Shown piece after piece: positions 1 to 14,600 of a DNA stretch of 64,000 nt. The notes beneath the pieces are model-generated. The model searched no databases and was not told where the DNA came from. It worked only from the letters and a program-made list of their open reading frames with translations. The stretch is from Tyto alba (Eukaryota > Chordata > Aves > Strigiformes > Tytonidae). The stretch spans positions 24,887,374 through 24,951,373 of the forward strand of contig NW_024881261.1 of assembly GCF_018691265.1 (NCBI RefSeq), given 5' to 3'. Within the stretch, counting starts at the first letter, position 1; every line of letters begins with the position of its first letter. The translations under genes were made by a program, and so were the position numbers.

Positions 1-310
1 CTTCGAGCGGGAGAGGGCCAGCTGCGGCCCGTCCCGCGCTTCCCCTGTGCCCAGGCCATGACTCTGCTCTTGCTCCGCTGCGCTGTGCCAAGCTGCCGAG
101 ACCTTCCCGTTCCCCCTCTGCGCCCACCCTGGGGTGGCCGGCCGGCAGCCGAGGGCCGGGCCCACCTCTGTGCAACCGGGGATGCTCAAGCCTACGAGAC
201 TCTGTTCTGCCTCGCCTGACACCCTGCGGGCTCTGCCTCTCAATCCGGTGTGTGCGTACGACACCGAACTGCTGGTGCTCGCCAATTATGCTGACACGGA
301 CTTAAGTGTA
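1..310. other. Edge of a CpG-rich island running off the left end
   Basis: The first 300 bases are GC-rich with roughly 25 CpG dinucleotides by eye, and base composition falls sharply to AT-rich after about 310. This looks like the flank of a promoter island whose body lies outside the window. Two short plus-strand reading frames (58-219 and 134-328) run through it, but neither resembles a known protein or ends at a splice donor, so no gene is called. Confidence 0.5.
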
Positions 311-2801
311 TTATCAGAACAAGGATGATAAAAATTTAGTCATCTGCATTTTTATACCCTAATCTTTCTCCTCATAAATAAGACCAAAGTGCTTGTTATT
401 TAATGAATTTTATTTGTTAATCACTTGGATGGCTGGGATATTTCTCCCCCTTGGGTTATATGTATATAAATGAAAATATTGTTAGTGATTTCACAAAATG
501 GTAATTCAGAATAATGGAGAGTTAATCCTCTTTTCATTAGTGAGCCACTTCAGGACATGCACTGTGGCAAATTACACTGCATTTTAAGTCGTTCTCAAGT
601 GCTGTGCACTAGAAAAAAACATTAAACTATTTTTGCATTGATAGAAGTAATTGTGTGGCTAATTTGGATAAGCAGCATGCATTAGGCACAGCAAAGGAAT
701 CTCTTCTTTATGTGCACTATCCACTCTACAGCTGCCAAATGGAATTTCTTATGGAACGCTTTAGCTTTTTTTTTATTTTTAACAAAACAAGGAGGGAGGA
801 AAGAAGGTGCAAGGGGAAAGAAAGGAAAATCTGCCAGTTTATTTGCTGTTTAATTCAGAGAGTGAACACAGTCTAGTGGCTGGAGTAGTGATATGGCAGT
901 GAAAGATTTCCTTTCTGTGCCTTGTTTTGAGTCCCTTGAACTACTCAACCCAAAATTTCCAGGAAAGCCCTGGGAAATCACAGAACATAGTGGCCCACTT
1001 TCGAATTTGTTCGACTGGAGGGATGTGCTTCCCCCACCCCAAAATTTGTAGGGGCTTAATTAATGCTTTTGGAGGCATCAGTCACGAGCTCTACAGTTTG
1101 GTAATCCCACAGAAGGGGGGAAAAAACTGAGGTTTGTATCTAAAGGTGAACATCAGAGCTTCGGTGGTGATGTGTATGTTTCTAATGCTCGTTTTCCAGG
1201 TGTGGTAGAAGTTTCTGAGTACTCTGAGACTGAAAGCTGTAAGTCATTATCTACATAACAAAATACTATGTTTCTTAATATTTTTGGCTCAACGTGCAGT
1301 GCAAGCTTTAGTGCTGTGTATAAAGATGCCAAACAATTTGGCAAGATTTATGCCTGGGAGTTAAGATCCAAGTCAGCTGCAGAGATTAAAAAAAAAAAAA
1401 TAAAAATGCAGGCATACACAGAGAAAGATTGTGTTTGCCTTTATCTTTTGCAAGGACTTATGTACCCTTTTCCTTTCTTTTTTGCACCCATCCCTGACCT
1501 CGGGGGGGTTCCTCCATCACTGCTGTTGTCCCAGGCATATATATTCTGGCTGCCAATTTGTAGCTCTGTGTGTGCCTGAAGCTACAGATCCCCAGTAAGG
1601 TCAGAGCCCAATGGTGTTGCTACAAACATGCTAGGAGAGAGGCTAAACAAATAAAAGGTGGGAAGAAAAATAGAAGCAGAAGACAATTTTCCTTGCTCTT
1701 TCCTTCAGAAGGAACAACTGTAATCCTGTTAGCTGTTCTGTTCTGCCTGACAGAGAGGGCACAGGGCTTCCTTGCCTTAATGCCCGCTTCAGTCCATATT
1801 TATATAGCAGAATAGTTTAAATTCTTTACCACCCATGTGTTCTGCTCTTGGGAGTTCTCTCAGCCCATATGACATCAATCACCTGTACTAGTGGGGCTTT
1901 TGATGCTGGATTTATTAAATTTAATTTGGTGTGCACAAGTGTACCAGCCTCGGTTTTGTACTCGGGGAGTTGTCTAAAAGCTACTTCTCCCTGAAAATAC
2001 CAAGCAATTGCAGATTCTTCTGGTTCAGCTGAGAATTGAAGGTTTTCAGCATCTGGCAAACACCTAAATATATAACCTATTTGTAAATGTGGAGGCAGAT
2101 TTTAATCTTATTCCTGTTGCGATGCTTTCAGATTTTGCTTCCTACCTCTTTCTTCATGACAGCTCTGAAAAAAGAGTAGAGCTGTGATATCTTAAAGTTT
2201 GGGTTTTTTCAAGATGCCAAGGGAGGGAAAGAAAATAACCAAAGCAGATTATTTGTCAGCTCTGGACCTTTTGTGAGGAGTCTACAAAATTAATGACATT
2301 TGCAGTAGAACCTATGCCCGCACCAGTGCAACAAGAGATAAACGTGGTGACCTTGAAATTAGTCAGTGGTTTGAGACTCAAGTTCCGGGACTCAGTTTAT
2401 TTACTGGCATGAACATTAATCTTGAAAAAAGAACAATAAAAAGGAAAAAACCCCACAACCTGTAGTTATGATTAAGAAATAATTTTCGTGCATGAAGCGC
2501 TTGTTACTGGGAAATGATTCCCATTTTCTTTTCCGATACTGCATGAAGAGCTGACTTATTTTAACATTTTTATTTATCAGGTAGAATTCAAGGCCACTGA
2601 AATAAGAGGATATCTGTCTTCTAGGGGATCCAAACCTGAGACCTTCTTGGCTTCCAGACAACTGCAAAAATATTTATTTACCTCTTTAACTACCTTAGAT
2701 AAGATCTTCACGGAGAAACAGTGTCTGTGACAAGTGTGTACAAGAGAGGGAAGTAACTGAGAGAAGGTAAGGATGGAGAATACCAGTTCTGCTACACTTG
2801 C

Positions 2802-2825
2802 AAAAAAAAAAAAAAAAAAAAAAAA
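2802..2825. repeat. Poly(A) tract, 24 bases
   Basis: An uninterrupted run of A. No retroelement body is recognisable on its 5' side. Confidence 0.95.
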
Positions 2826-5800
2826 GGTGCAAAAGGCTTGAATCCAGCTTAGTAACCTCTCTCCAGGTAAACTCTTTCTCTGTGCCAAAGACAGGCAAAA
2901 ATCAAATCTAATGACCGAGGGTCTTCAGAAATAGTGAGGGAGGATCTATTGAGCAAGTTCCTGAATTCTTAAGAAACGTTCTGTTCTTCCATTTCCAGAC
3001 AGCATGCCAGGTACATACCTCCCTTCAGGGTGAAAAAGAACTTGCCCTTTTTGAGTATGACTAAGCAGAGGGTTGTTTTATAAACTGGAAAGTTCTCCTT
3101 GCAGAAGCCAATGCACATGCTGTCTGGAGCGCAGTGTTTGCACTTGGGAGGAGAGTAAACAGTGCTTTGGTTTCTAAGCTTTTCATGACTCGAAGTACAG
3201 CAGTTGAGCTGAGAGATGGTTAGCTGCAGTAATGAAAGCTTGCTTTGTCAGGTGATTTAACTAAATGAATTTAAAATGGTGCTCCCTGATATGCCATCCC
3301 CATGACACTTTGCTCGGACTCCAATGCTGGCAATAGCCATGAAAAGCTCTGTGCTTTCCTGTGTAACCTGGCACCTGCTGTGTCCCAGGGTGCTGCAATG
3401 AGGTACAGTGCTGCAAAGGTTCCTTGGGTGTCTTTTTTTTTTTTTTTTTCCTCCCTACCACTAGACCAAAAAAGTTAATTTTATACAAATACTTCTTGGG
3501 AGGGAGAAGTTCTTCAAAAATTCTTTCTCTAAATGAGCCCTAGAAGAATTTGTGTTGTACATCCAGAACTGGAAATCCCCAGGGTACCTGCAGTATACTT
3601 AAGTGAGGAATAACACAGTCCTGTGTTCCTTATTCCTGTCCTAGTCTTCACCAAAAACTGTCATTTACTTCAGTTCCTTTATTTTACCCCTGCTTTCTTG
3701 TGGTTGAAATGTTCAGGGACTGTAAAATAGTTCATCCAACTCATTTGTCTTCAAACAGTTCAAAACCAGAAGAATCACAGCCTCTGTGCAGTTATTTCCC
3801 AGACCCTTCTGCTGTGAATATTCAAAACTAACCAGCTGCTTCAATGAATTTCTAAGCCACTGATGACTTTTTAAAAACTTATTTTTGCCCTCGTTCTTTA
3901 TTGTTGACTGAACTGGTTAATTTAAAACAGATTAAGCTGAGATTTCGTTAAATATTATGGGAGTGTCCAAAGAAACTTAAAACACAGTGACATCCCAGAG
4001 AATTGTAATTCAATTGGAAAAGTTAGATTTGACTGGGGGTGGAGCAGTCATTGAAGAATAAGCAAAATATTCTGTGATGGATGTTACAAAAGCTTGAAAA
4101 GTTGCATTATTTTTCCTAACTTTTAAATTTAAATTCTCTCAGATAAATTCAGTTTTGGCACCTCATTTTCTATTCTATAAAGTAATTTCTGTAGCACGAC
4201 CAATTTGGTTTTTAAAAAAATATAAATTATACTTTCAAAACCTCATTGACTCTGCAATAGTTTTAAGCTTTTTTTTTTTTCCCCTCTGCAACAAGTTTAT
4301 GAAGTTATCAGTTACCTTAGAAAGTTTGCCAGCTCTCAGCCTTCTCCCTGGTTTACTAAACTAGGTTATAAGAGGAAGAAGAGGAGCACAAGTAGTACAG
4401 CAGAAAATGTATATTACTTGGCCTTACCTGTAAGCTTAGGTGGCTGCTCTAGGTGGCTGGGTCCTGCAGAGTGTGGCAGAACGACAAAAGAAATCTTACC
4501 AACTTTGCAACTAGAGTCTATTTTTAGAGGAGGATTTGCTGACTCTGACCTTGACTGCTACCCACTCCAAAGGACAATCTTTACATCTGCTGGTAAAACC
4601 GTTCCCTGATGTGACCTGAAACATTAAATATGGCAATTTAGTTACCTAGCTTTGGTATGACTAAGATAATGTGATGCCTGCGTGTCGACTGTAATAAAAC
4701 AAAACTCATCTTTTATTTTTTTGTTCCCTTGTCATGTCCAATGCTCTGTTTACTGCTGCATGTGAATTATGAGCATTGTGCTGCCGTTTCCTGTGCACAA
4801 CTGACTTGGCAGTGGCACAACAATGGGCACTGGGAGAGGTGACGTTCTGAGAAGATCCCCGTCTCTTGCACGCGTACCACCAGAAAGCCACCTTGCCCTA
4901 CCTACTGTCTTGGTTTTCCTCAGTGCTGCCGCTCTCAGTACCCATCTGATTTCTGAAATGCCTTTCTCTGCTAAGAAAGTGATGTGGTGCTCAGCTAAGG
5001 TGACATGGACACATCTTGCCAAAAAGAGGCAGAGGTATGCTCTACAAACTTTGAAAAATTCCCGACTTCCCTAAAAAGGTTTCCCGAAAAGCTCTATGCC
5101 TTCCTATAGAAGAAAGTCTAAAATTTTCAGTGGTAAGCCACAGTCAGATTCATCAAAGATCAAATCTGGGTTCCCCGGTGTCAGAGCCGCACCTCTTCCC
5201 CTGCAGCACTGTGTCCCCTGTGGGAGTGGTGACCTTCCTGGCCCGCAGGGCTGTCTGCTAGAGAGATTGGTGATCACACGGGAGAAGCTGGTACACAATA
5301 TCCTCCACCCAAGTGTTTGTTCTGCAGAAAACCATGCCTCAGTGTTGCCAGCTCAGACGACTTCATTAGGAGTAATGAGATTTCGGTGCTGATGGAGCCA
5401 GGCTTGCAATGACATAAGAAACTCCAGCTGTCATGTGAGTATGGATATTTCTCAGGGGAAATTCTTCAAATCCACTGCCTTCTGTGTGGCAGTGGGGGAG
5501 GGAGGCAAAGAGACCAGTCAGGACAAGTGCATGACACTGGGAAGTAGCCCACTGGTCTCTACACCTGCTTTCTGGGGCCTCCCAGCCCCTTCTGCTGAGA
5601 TGACCATCTTGGAAACGATCTCGGAGCAGACCCGCATGTGCTGCTTACCTGTCTTCCTGGCTCACAGTGCTCCCTACTCTCACCACAGTGCATGCAAAAA
5701 GCAGCTAGTTGTTCATGAACGCCCACTGTGGAACTTTTTTCATCTCTTGCAAGAACAGAAACAGTCTTCTGTGAATGCAAATGCCTGTGCCTGACCAAAG

Positions 5801-8629
5801 TTTCAAGTTGCCCAAGTGTTTTTTCCAAAGTTATCCATTCCCATGGTAGGTGCCATTAATTTTCAGTGGGACACAAGTTCCTGACTATGTCTGTTATTTT
5901 TAATGTTACTTCAAATCCTTCCAACCACCTTTGTCATCCCCTGTCTGTTCGAAAGATAAAAGTTCATCCCAGAAGGACCAGGACCAGACTTGGTCACGGG
6001 CCATGGCTAATACCACAGTACAGATGTGAAGTAATAACAAACAGTTTCAGTTCAAGTTCTGGGCATTGGATCTGCTGCTGTTTCATGCTAACAACATCGC
6101 TCTGGCCAAGTTTCTGTATTACAGAGCAGCCAAGCTCCTCTCTGCCAATTATTCAGATAGTTGCTCTTAAAATGAGAAAGAACTTAGATGTTAGAAACCT
6201 GCTGTGTCTTCTAAGTTACCTTGGAAGGCTGTTGTGCAAATTAATTCTATACTGATAACAGAGAAACTTTGTGAAGGAGGAGATACAGACCCCATACAAC
6301 AGAAACTAGCAGCAGTTGTTTTATTTTTATCCCTGCAGGCGACCTAGTATGGGGGAATATGGGTAAGATGATACGGCAGACGGGCAGTGCTGGTGAGAGG
6401 AGGCTGCTCTGTGAGGTGTGTGATGGAAGGTCTGCGTGCCCCGTGTGGCACAGCGCAGGGATGGGCAGTGGTCACTTGCTTCTGTTGGCCTGTCACTCCC
6501 CAAGGTTGTTTTTCTGATATCAGATCAATGGCATGACAGTGTTTTGTGATACTGTTTTTTTCAGGCTGGCATTTTGAGTTCCAGGAATATTAAGCTGAAA
6601 CAGAAGTATTTGTTTGTCTGCCTGGCTGTCAAAACAATATAAGCCCTTGTGCCCCTCTCTCTGTAGGGTCCCAAGAACATGTAGGGAAGGATTGTTCACC
6701 TCCTGGAAAAATGTTCTATTTTTGGAACCAGTTGTGTGTGTTCCCATTAGTTTTGCTTTTGTTAAGTAAAAAATAATAGCTACTGAGATATTTGAGAGTG
6801 GCCAATGACTTACAGTGCTTTGGAGCCTGGACACATGGGAAACACAGCAGGAAGGCTCTTATTTTGGACAAGGTAAGCACCTGCCTTCTGGAAAGTTGAA
6901 CAGTTGCCTTGGGCTCCTAAAAGCAGATGTTTGCCATGTTGTTGGTCATTTCTGAAAATCTGGGCTAAGCTGATGATGACGCTTTGAACGTGTGGATCAC
7001 TCCCCCTTCCTGGAGCCTTGCATGCCTTCAGCCTGCAGGTCCCTGCTGTTGGTGGTCGGCTCTCACGTGGGGTCACCCACGTTGCCTGTCTTAGCAAAGC
7101 AACTGCTCCAGCCCTAGAACATGACCCTGGGCAAAATTCATCATCCCTTTACTTGTCAAAGCACTGACCAAGAACAGCACCAGACACTGTTCAGGTATGT
7201 GATAGAAGATGATTCCTACCCTTGGGAGCTGATACAAGAAACAAAAGGCTAAGATGGGAAAAAAAGATTACACCCAAGCAGAATGAGCAAGAGTCTGGCC
7301 AAAAAGATGCCACCAATCAGCTTCCTAGGTAGCAGTTTCTGTGGCACAGAGTATGGAGCTGTGGGAAGGATGAGAGCTACTGATGGGGGAGAGGGTGAGA
7401 AGGGGGGAAAAAAAACAAAAGCTTTTGCCTTTTTTTTTTTTTTTTTTAATCTTAGAAGGACTGGATTTATTCCACAAGCACTGGGTAAAGAAAAGGAGGA
7501 GGGAGAGAAATGATAGATTTCTGGCCAGACCACACTAGAGGTACAGTTGGAAAATTCTGACACTCTGTTTTCGAAGGCTTGAAATTTTTATGTTAGTTTA
7601 AAATAAAAGCTTTGACTAAAGTTCTGCTTTAGAAGACTCCCCTCCCCCCATTCCAACCTGGTGGACTGGAAGATTTCCTTTTTGCTAAAAAATATGCTAT
7701 TATTTGGAAAAGCTGGGTTTTTAACAATTGCATGGGAAGAATAAGTATATAATTATATAAGATTGTCCTAATGGACATTTGCAGCTGTACTGAGATGCTA
7801 ACAGCATGCAGAAACCATTATGTTTCCAGTTGTTTGGCAAAAGTTAAGAAACCTTATATATATGTTTTAAAGTTAATCGTAAAGTAAATCCAGATGGTTC
7901 TCTCTTGCACAGACAAGCAGTCTTCAAACTAGACATATAGCTGTAGCCTGGCTATAACTTGTTTTGATTACTGCAGATAGAGAGAAATGTTTTAAAAGAC
8001 TGTGCACCTTCCTCACAAAATGCTGCGTGCCCTTGATTCTTGCTGAAGTCAACTGGCATTTACACAGCGCTACATAAAACTTGTTTGACAATACCTTGCG
8101 TGCATGAGTATCTAGCTGGGCGTTGCTTGTTTAATTTCTCCTTATACTGAAGTATTGCTTAATGGCCCCCACCAGGGGTTGGGGCTCTGCTGAGGCAGGC
8201 GTTGCAGACCCATAAAACAAAAGGGACAGTTGTTGCCCTATGTAACCTACCATTTGAGCTTGAGTTTGTTCTCTTTTCATCTCCTGGCTAAGTATTACCA
8301 GAAAATATTGGCTGTATGCTATTTGGATTGATGTAGTCAGAGTTTTATTTGATTCTTTAATAAGCATTATCTGTTGTGTTCATTACTTCATTTCAGCTAG
8401 ACATCAGTTGTGCTAGCATCTATCAGCATGGGAATCTGAATTACGTTGACTTGTGAGACCATGCTGCAAATCAAATCAAAGGGGCAGCTTTGCTTCACAG
8501 GGCAAGGATTTCCGTGTCTGAATGTTTTAAGACAACACATTAGGAGCATTTCTCAGTTTCTCAAAATAGGGAGAACTGAAAGGTCCATCAGAAATGATAG
8601 ACTCATGGTATTTTATTTTTTATGTTTTG

Positions 8630-8650
8630 TTTTTTTTTTTTTTTTTTTTT
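8630..8650. repeat. Poly(T) tract, 21 bases
   Basis: An uninterrupted run of T preceded by T-rich sequence. No recognisable element is attached. Confidence 0.95.
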
Positions 8651-11600
8651 AATCAATAAGCAAGTGTTCTTGTAGAGAACAGTTGATGTTGTTTGTCCAA
8701 GTAGTATAGCAGGTAGAGACACTGTTTTATGAGCTTCTTAGGCGGTATTGTTGGGAGGGTAACTTGGATTTGACCTGCTAGGAGTCAAATTTACTGGCTG
8801 GTGCATCTCTTGCTATGCCTCTGACAGGACTAATAGCCCAGCAATAGTGGCTGTGTTTATAAGACAGTGTTTGAGGCTAGGGACGACGCAAGCTCCCTGG
8901 GGGCTAAGAAGGAAGGAGCCCAGTCCTGAATGAAGTTCTCTGGCTTTCCCTGGGCTTGTGGGGGAGGCTGGGGCCAGGGCTCTGAAAGGAGTTTTGTTCA
9001 CTGTTCTGCTTTTTCTCTCGCTGTCAGCAGAAAAAACGTTCTGGGAGATTTGTGTTGAAATGGAGTATAGATCCCAAGACACCGTAATGTGGAAAATAAG
9101 GGATGAGGGCTTTCTTGTAACCTCCCTTTACCAAAGAACGATGGGAACAGGAAGAGCCTGGGGCCCCAAACTGCGTACCCCACAGTTTCTCTGCTGGTGC
9201 TAAGAGGAAACCCTGTGAGAAGTGCACCTACCTGAGAAATCCTGCACAGAGAGATTATTAACCAGCGAGTACATCGTTCTGTGCTGTGCAGGGCATCCTG
9301 ACATGATCCTGAGGTCAAAAAAATCAGGCGCCTCCAATTGGTCATAGAATTTAAACTCTCTTGCAAAGAAAACAGCATTGCTGAAATTAGAGGTGTTTTT
9401 TTCCCTAGTATGCCACAGTATCACACACAGGGGCCTGCACTTAAATTCTCTTGATGACATTGGGAAACTGCCACAGTAGGTTTCTACTCTTATTGTTCAT
9501 TGGGACAAGAAGGGTTTTTTTCTTCTACTTCTCTGTATCCTTAATAATATATTGCTGCAGATTCCAGAAGTGTGTGGCCCAACCTATTCCCTAAGCATAG
9601 CATGTTTTAAAAAACAAACAAAAATAATAGATACTTGGTATGTAACTCTGATCAGAAAGTTTTGTCCAGACATGCCAAGAGCAGGTTTCAGGTCAGAGTA
9701 ATCTCATGGTGTACAGAGTGCCAAATCTAGACTTAAATAAAGCTGCAAGCCAGAAATTGGATTGATGTTTGCTGTCCTCTTGATGCAGGCTTCTGGCTCA
9801 CTGGCAGTGCAGAGGGAGAAACACCAGAGTTGCAGTGCTGGTGCTGTTAGTCCAGTGTGTGTACCACTGACCGTGGTCAGTAACAAACACCTTAGAGGAA
9901 AGTACATGAAATCTGTGCTCCCCACTTATGGGATAAATTTTGTGCCCCACAGAAGATCTGTTTAATCTCTTCACTCCACCTCCTTAGATAAAGCTTGGCT
10001 GGAAGCCTGAAGCATGAAGTTTTACAGATTTTCCAAAACTATTTTATTTTATTCCAATGTAACGTGTCTCTAGTGGTGGTTTTTCTTATTTATGTGACTA
10101 TCTGATATTCTCTTTAACTCTTCTATGCTCTTTGCCTCCAAGTGTTCTGATAATGCATTCAACAGACTAAATAATGATGATAACTATAACTTACAACATT
10201 AACTGGTTTGAAATATGTCCCCTTTTCATTTTTCCTAAGCAAGCTTGGGGGAAGTTTGCCCGACCACTGCTCAGGTGCAGCTGTTCTGCTGTACTCTGAA
10301 CATCTGGTCCTGTGGTACCATATGGCTGTGACCTACCTTCCTCCTAGAAGTAATCAAGTACACTTCATGTCATAAAACCTCACAACAGCAGAACAATGCC
10401 TCGTAATCTACCAGGAATGCTCCACGCCACCTCAGGGCAAGTGCCTTTTAATGGCTTTTTGCTCAGAGTTTGATCAGGTTCCAGACTCTTTTAAGCTGAG
10501 AACACCATAAATGTTGGAAATGAGGTACTCCATTTCAGGAAAAGTACAAAAGCCAGACCAAGTAGTTCTGTGAAGTAGAAATAGAGTTGTTATACTATAA
10601 GAGATAGCAAGACTGCCTTAATAGATGGCATTCAAGTGCAGCTGTTTATGGGTCTTAACTGGTGTTGGCCCACAAAACGCATACTTAGAAAGGAAATCGG
10701 GGAAAGCTAACACATGCCTGGGGGCTTTGAAGTTGTTATTATCATCCACATGCATAAGAAGGGGAGATCCTCTCTAGTCAAGCAAGTACTGAGAAATGAA
10801 TGAGTTTGGCTGGCGCATACATCAAAGGTCTTCACTTGTAATTTGCTTAAGAGATTAAAAATGAAATATGAGGGAATTATTGAGGAAGAGAAAGCTGCTG
10901 TTTTTTCCCCCTTGCAGCAGGAAAGAAGAACAATTGAGCATTTATTCTGGCTGAAAGTGATTACTGAAAAGCTTTCTGACAACCTTGAGCAAAACAGCAG
11001 TTGCATCTTAGTTTCACTGACATCAAATAAGCATTTGATTTACTGAGACTGAATTGGACCTGTCCAGCATCAAGGAGTGTCTTTGAGAACAAACAAACTT
11101 GATAAAGCTCTTTCTTTGCAGAACCACAATCTATAAAGCAATGCTTTGCCAAACCATGAAATGTGCTCGGCATTTTAGCAACCAGAAATGTTTTACTTCA
11201 GAAATAAAGTAACAAAAACTAGTGACAAATACTTGAATCTTGCTACTGTTCCATTTCCTGTCAAATGTGATTTTTACTGAGGCTCTTAAAGAAACTGAGT
11301 AACCACTAGGAAAGAGACAGGTTTGTCAAATCATTAAGCCATGGTTGGACTGGGAGATACTAAGGCTTGGTAACAACTGTGATTGCCTGGGACAAGACTG
11401 ACTACAAATGCTTTTGGGGTGAAAGGAGAAGTGGCAGCTTCCAGTAGGAATGCAGAGTGTGGAAAACCCTTATTTTAGGGGTTGGAGGAAAAATTGTGAT
11501 GAATTTTTGAAAAGGATCCAGAGATGTTGGCAGAGGTCTAGATCATGTAAGTCTTCCCATCCCATGTCCCTTGCTGTTGCCAAGTCAGAGATTTTGTGAA

Positions 11601-14600
11601 ATGACTTGGAGCTTCTGAATCAAGATCAGATACCTTAAAGAAGAGCCTGACATTTTTAGGAGCTGATGTAGGAATCGATGGGTGTCAGTCTACAACCCAT
11701 ATGACCGAAAATGGAAGATGCTGACTGCAGATAATTTCCATGTTCACTTTGATAGCGTAAAATTTATATTATTTGCAGACTTAATATTCAGCACGTGCTT
11801 TAACACCTTTTATCCCCTTCACCACACAAACTCTTACTGAGTGTTCTTGGTCCACATCATCTCATTTAGGTTGGGATTTTACCTGCCCTTTTATGTTCCA
11901 AAATGGGTAGTCTTAAAAATTTCTGTCTGTAACTTCATTGTAGTAAGTAGGAGTAATAAAATAGAGTGCATGTTTCTCAGTCAGAATTAATTAACTACAT
12001 TTATGATCATTGCTACTCTTAATTTTTATGCAGTGCTAAAATAGCCTCTTTTTGTTAAACCAGCCAGTCTTTCCCACACCTTTCAACCCACCCACATAAA
12101 CACTCGCACTGAGAATTTTAAGGAAAGCTTTTAGCTTGGCCTATTGCTCTTCCATTAAGACTCCAAAACACCCCCATTTCTCCAAGAATCCATTCAACAC
12201 ACTTTATTCCAGCAGTTACAGATGCTGATTTCAGTATAAATTATGGATTCAGTCCCCTGTATTTTCCTAACTTACAGAGAGTGATCTGACAACCAATTGT
12301 TTTGAAAGAACACGAAGGTAGAGGATGTTCACGTGAATGAAAATGAACTCAGAGCCGCAACAGACCTGTGAACACTGCCCCGTGCCAGAGAGGAGCGTGC
12401 AGAGAGGTGTCAGCTAGAAAGAGAGAGCCAGGGGACAGGACTGGCTGTCAGGAGCCCTGGCTTGAGGAGCAAAACCATTGGAAAGCTGGATGGGTGATCA
12501 GTGAGAGGATTTTAAAAAATGTTTCCAGGAAAAGAGGACTTGGGGCTGAGATGCAGAACTGAGGTTTTTGAAAGAATTTGAGCTATCAACAGGAGTTGCT
12601 GCCTATTGCAATTATAGCTCATTTACTATCAGAAAAGTAGTAATATGTATAAACAGTGCATAATATCACTGCTAGGCATATTTTTGAAATGTCTTGAATT
12701 TTTTAGTGATATGAATAAGCCTGGGTTTAGAGAGAGAACACTATGCTGCATGCTAGAGATAAGTACAGGTTTTACCTACTGACTTATCTCTTTAAAAAGG
12801 GAGGGAGAGAGTGATGGGGGCAGAACCTAAAGGAAGAGAAACTTGAAAGTGGAATACATCAAATATTGTTTCCTTGGAAACAAAAAGGAAGATTACATCA
12901 CAGGGTTCAATCCTATAAATAGAAATCTAGCAGTGCAGATGCAGAAGAAACTCTTGTTCCTAAAGGGAAAATTTAGAAATGAAGATGACCTCCCTTTAGT
13001 CACTGCTGTCACAATGCAATCAGTGCAACCTGATCTTGAGGACCAGCAGTAAATTTAGCTGTGATGGTATATGACAGTCTTGTCTCAATTAGCTGTAGCA
13101 TTCAGCTCAGGGAACTGGTTCAGTTGTCGAGAAGAGGTACAATTTTCAAGCTGTTATAAATACCGTTGGTGTCTCCAGAGCCCTGCTACACTGCTGCGGC
13201 AGAAATTTCTACAAGTCTGCAGCCTGAACTCTAAATCCTGTGGGCAGTCATGAAGGTACAGTGGGAACCTCAAGTCCACATTAATGTCTGTAACAACCTG
13301 GGCGAAGCATCACTGTGCTCCAGTGGGAGTTCAGGCCTTTGGATAAAATGAGCCGTAGCTCACAGGAGCCACTTGGGGCGCCTGTCCTCCTGCGGTCCCC
13401 ACTACATCCTGTCCCCTTCTTCTCTCTCTTTAGCCACCCCACAGTCATGAAACTGTAATGCTCAGGGCCGAAGCGTCCCTCTGCCCCTGTGGGGCCAAGC
13501 AATAGCAGCTGAGGAAGGTCTATAGGCAAGCACAGAAGGATGGTGGCTTGGCCCACCACTCCAGCCTGCTGCAAGCTCGTGGTCCCAGCTGTGTCGTGGG
13601 GCCCGTCTGTTGCATCCTGCTAGTGTTACGTGTGGATTGCCAGTGGTTTCTGTTCCTGAGTTATGTTTCTTGATGCCACGAAATATTTATACCATTAGTT
13701 ACTAAACCAAATAATTATGTTTTTATTGTTAGAGATGGGTTCCTTTGGACTACGCAGTGGTTCATTTTATAACCTTTACTTTTTAGTGACGTGAAACTTT
13801 CTCCCTACTTTTGCAGCCAAACCCTCATCTGAGTCTGTGTATACAACACTGCTGAAAGGGTAGCTTCCAAATTGGGAAATTCACACATCTTATGGGCTAA
13901 CATAGCTAAATCTTCCTTCAAAAGACTAAAGCCTTGTATAAATCAAATTATTATATGGTCTTTCCAGATGTTTAAATAAATAAATAAGTAAATTGATTGG
14001 TTATGGCTCTGTTAGGAAATGATCCCCTTCAAACTGAGACACAGATTTGTTCCATCAGTTTGTATGTGATAACACAGGGCCTGGTCAAATTTCCACTTTC
14101 TGATGGGAATCGTCTCGGTTTCAGTAGGGATCTCAGTGTGACTGACGACTCACAAAGGGCTGTTCCTTCCCAAAGCTGACAGAGCAGGGCTTAGAGCTGC
14201 TGGTAAGTGAAGAGATTTGCTAAATGTCCCAATGTCATGGATGTTGGTGATGCCGTAATACATATGTATGTATACATCCTTCCCTGGCACTGCTCATTTT
14301 AAGGCATAGCCAAGTAAATGAAACAACATGTGCTCCCAGCTGCTTTATCCCTAGGACATGGCTGTGGTGTACCAGGTGGCAGTACTCTAGTTCTCGTAGC
14401 TTTTTCCATGTCTCATAACATGGTACGCGCTCCTAAATCTACCAGAGAATCTCAGCTTTCCTTGGTGGGAGAGAGGAGGAGGAATATAAGTTTATTGCCC
14501 TTGTCAAGAAAATCAGGAAGACAATGAACCTTGAGACAAATAATAATAATAAAATCCCTTGCTTTATAAAGATATTCTCACAATGGGAAAAGGCAGGCTG

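Noticed and set aside
58..328. Two short plus-strand frames (53 and 64 codons) in the left CpG island, one beginning with a Leu-rich stretch
   Set aside because: There is no family match, no splice donor and no support from a neighbouring exon. They could be upstream frames in a 5' UTR, but nothing shows transcription.
12901..12925. GGGTTCAATCC, reminiscent of a tRNA T-loop
   Set aside because: The flanks do not form a T-stem, and no acceptor or anticodon arm is found upstream.
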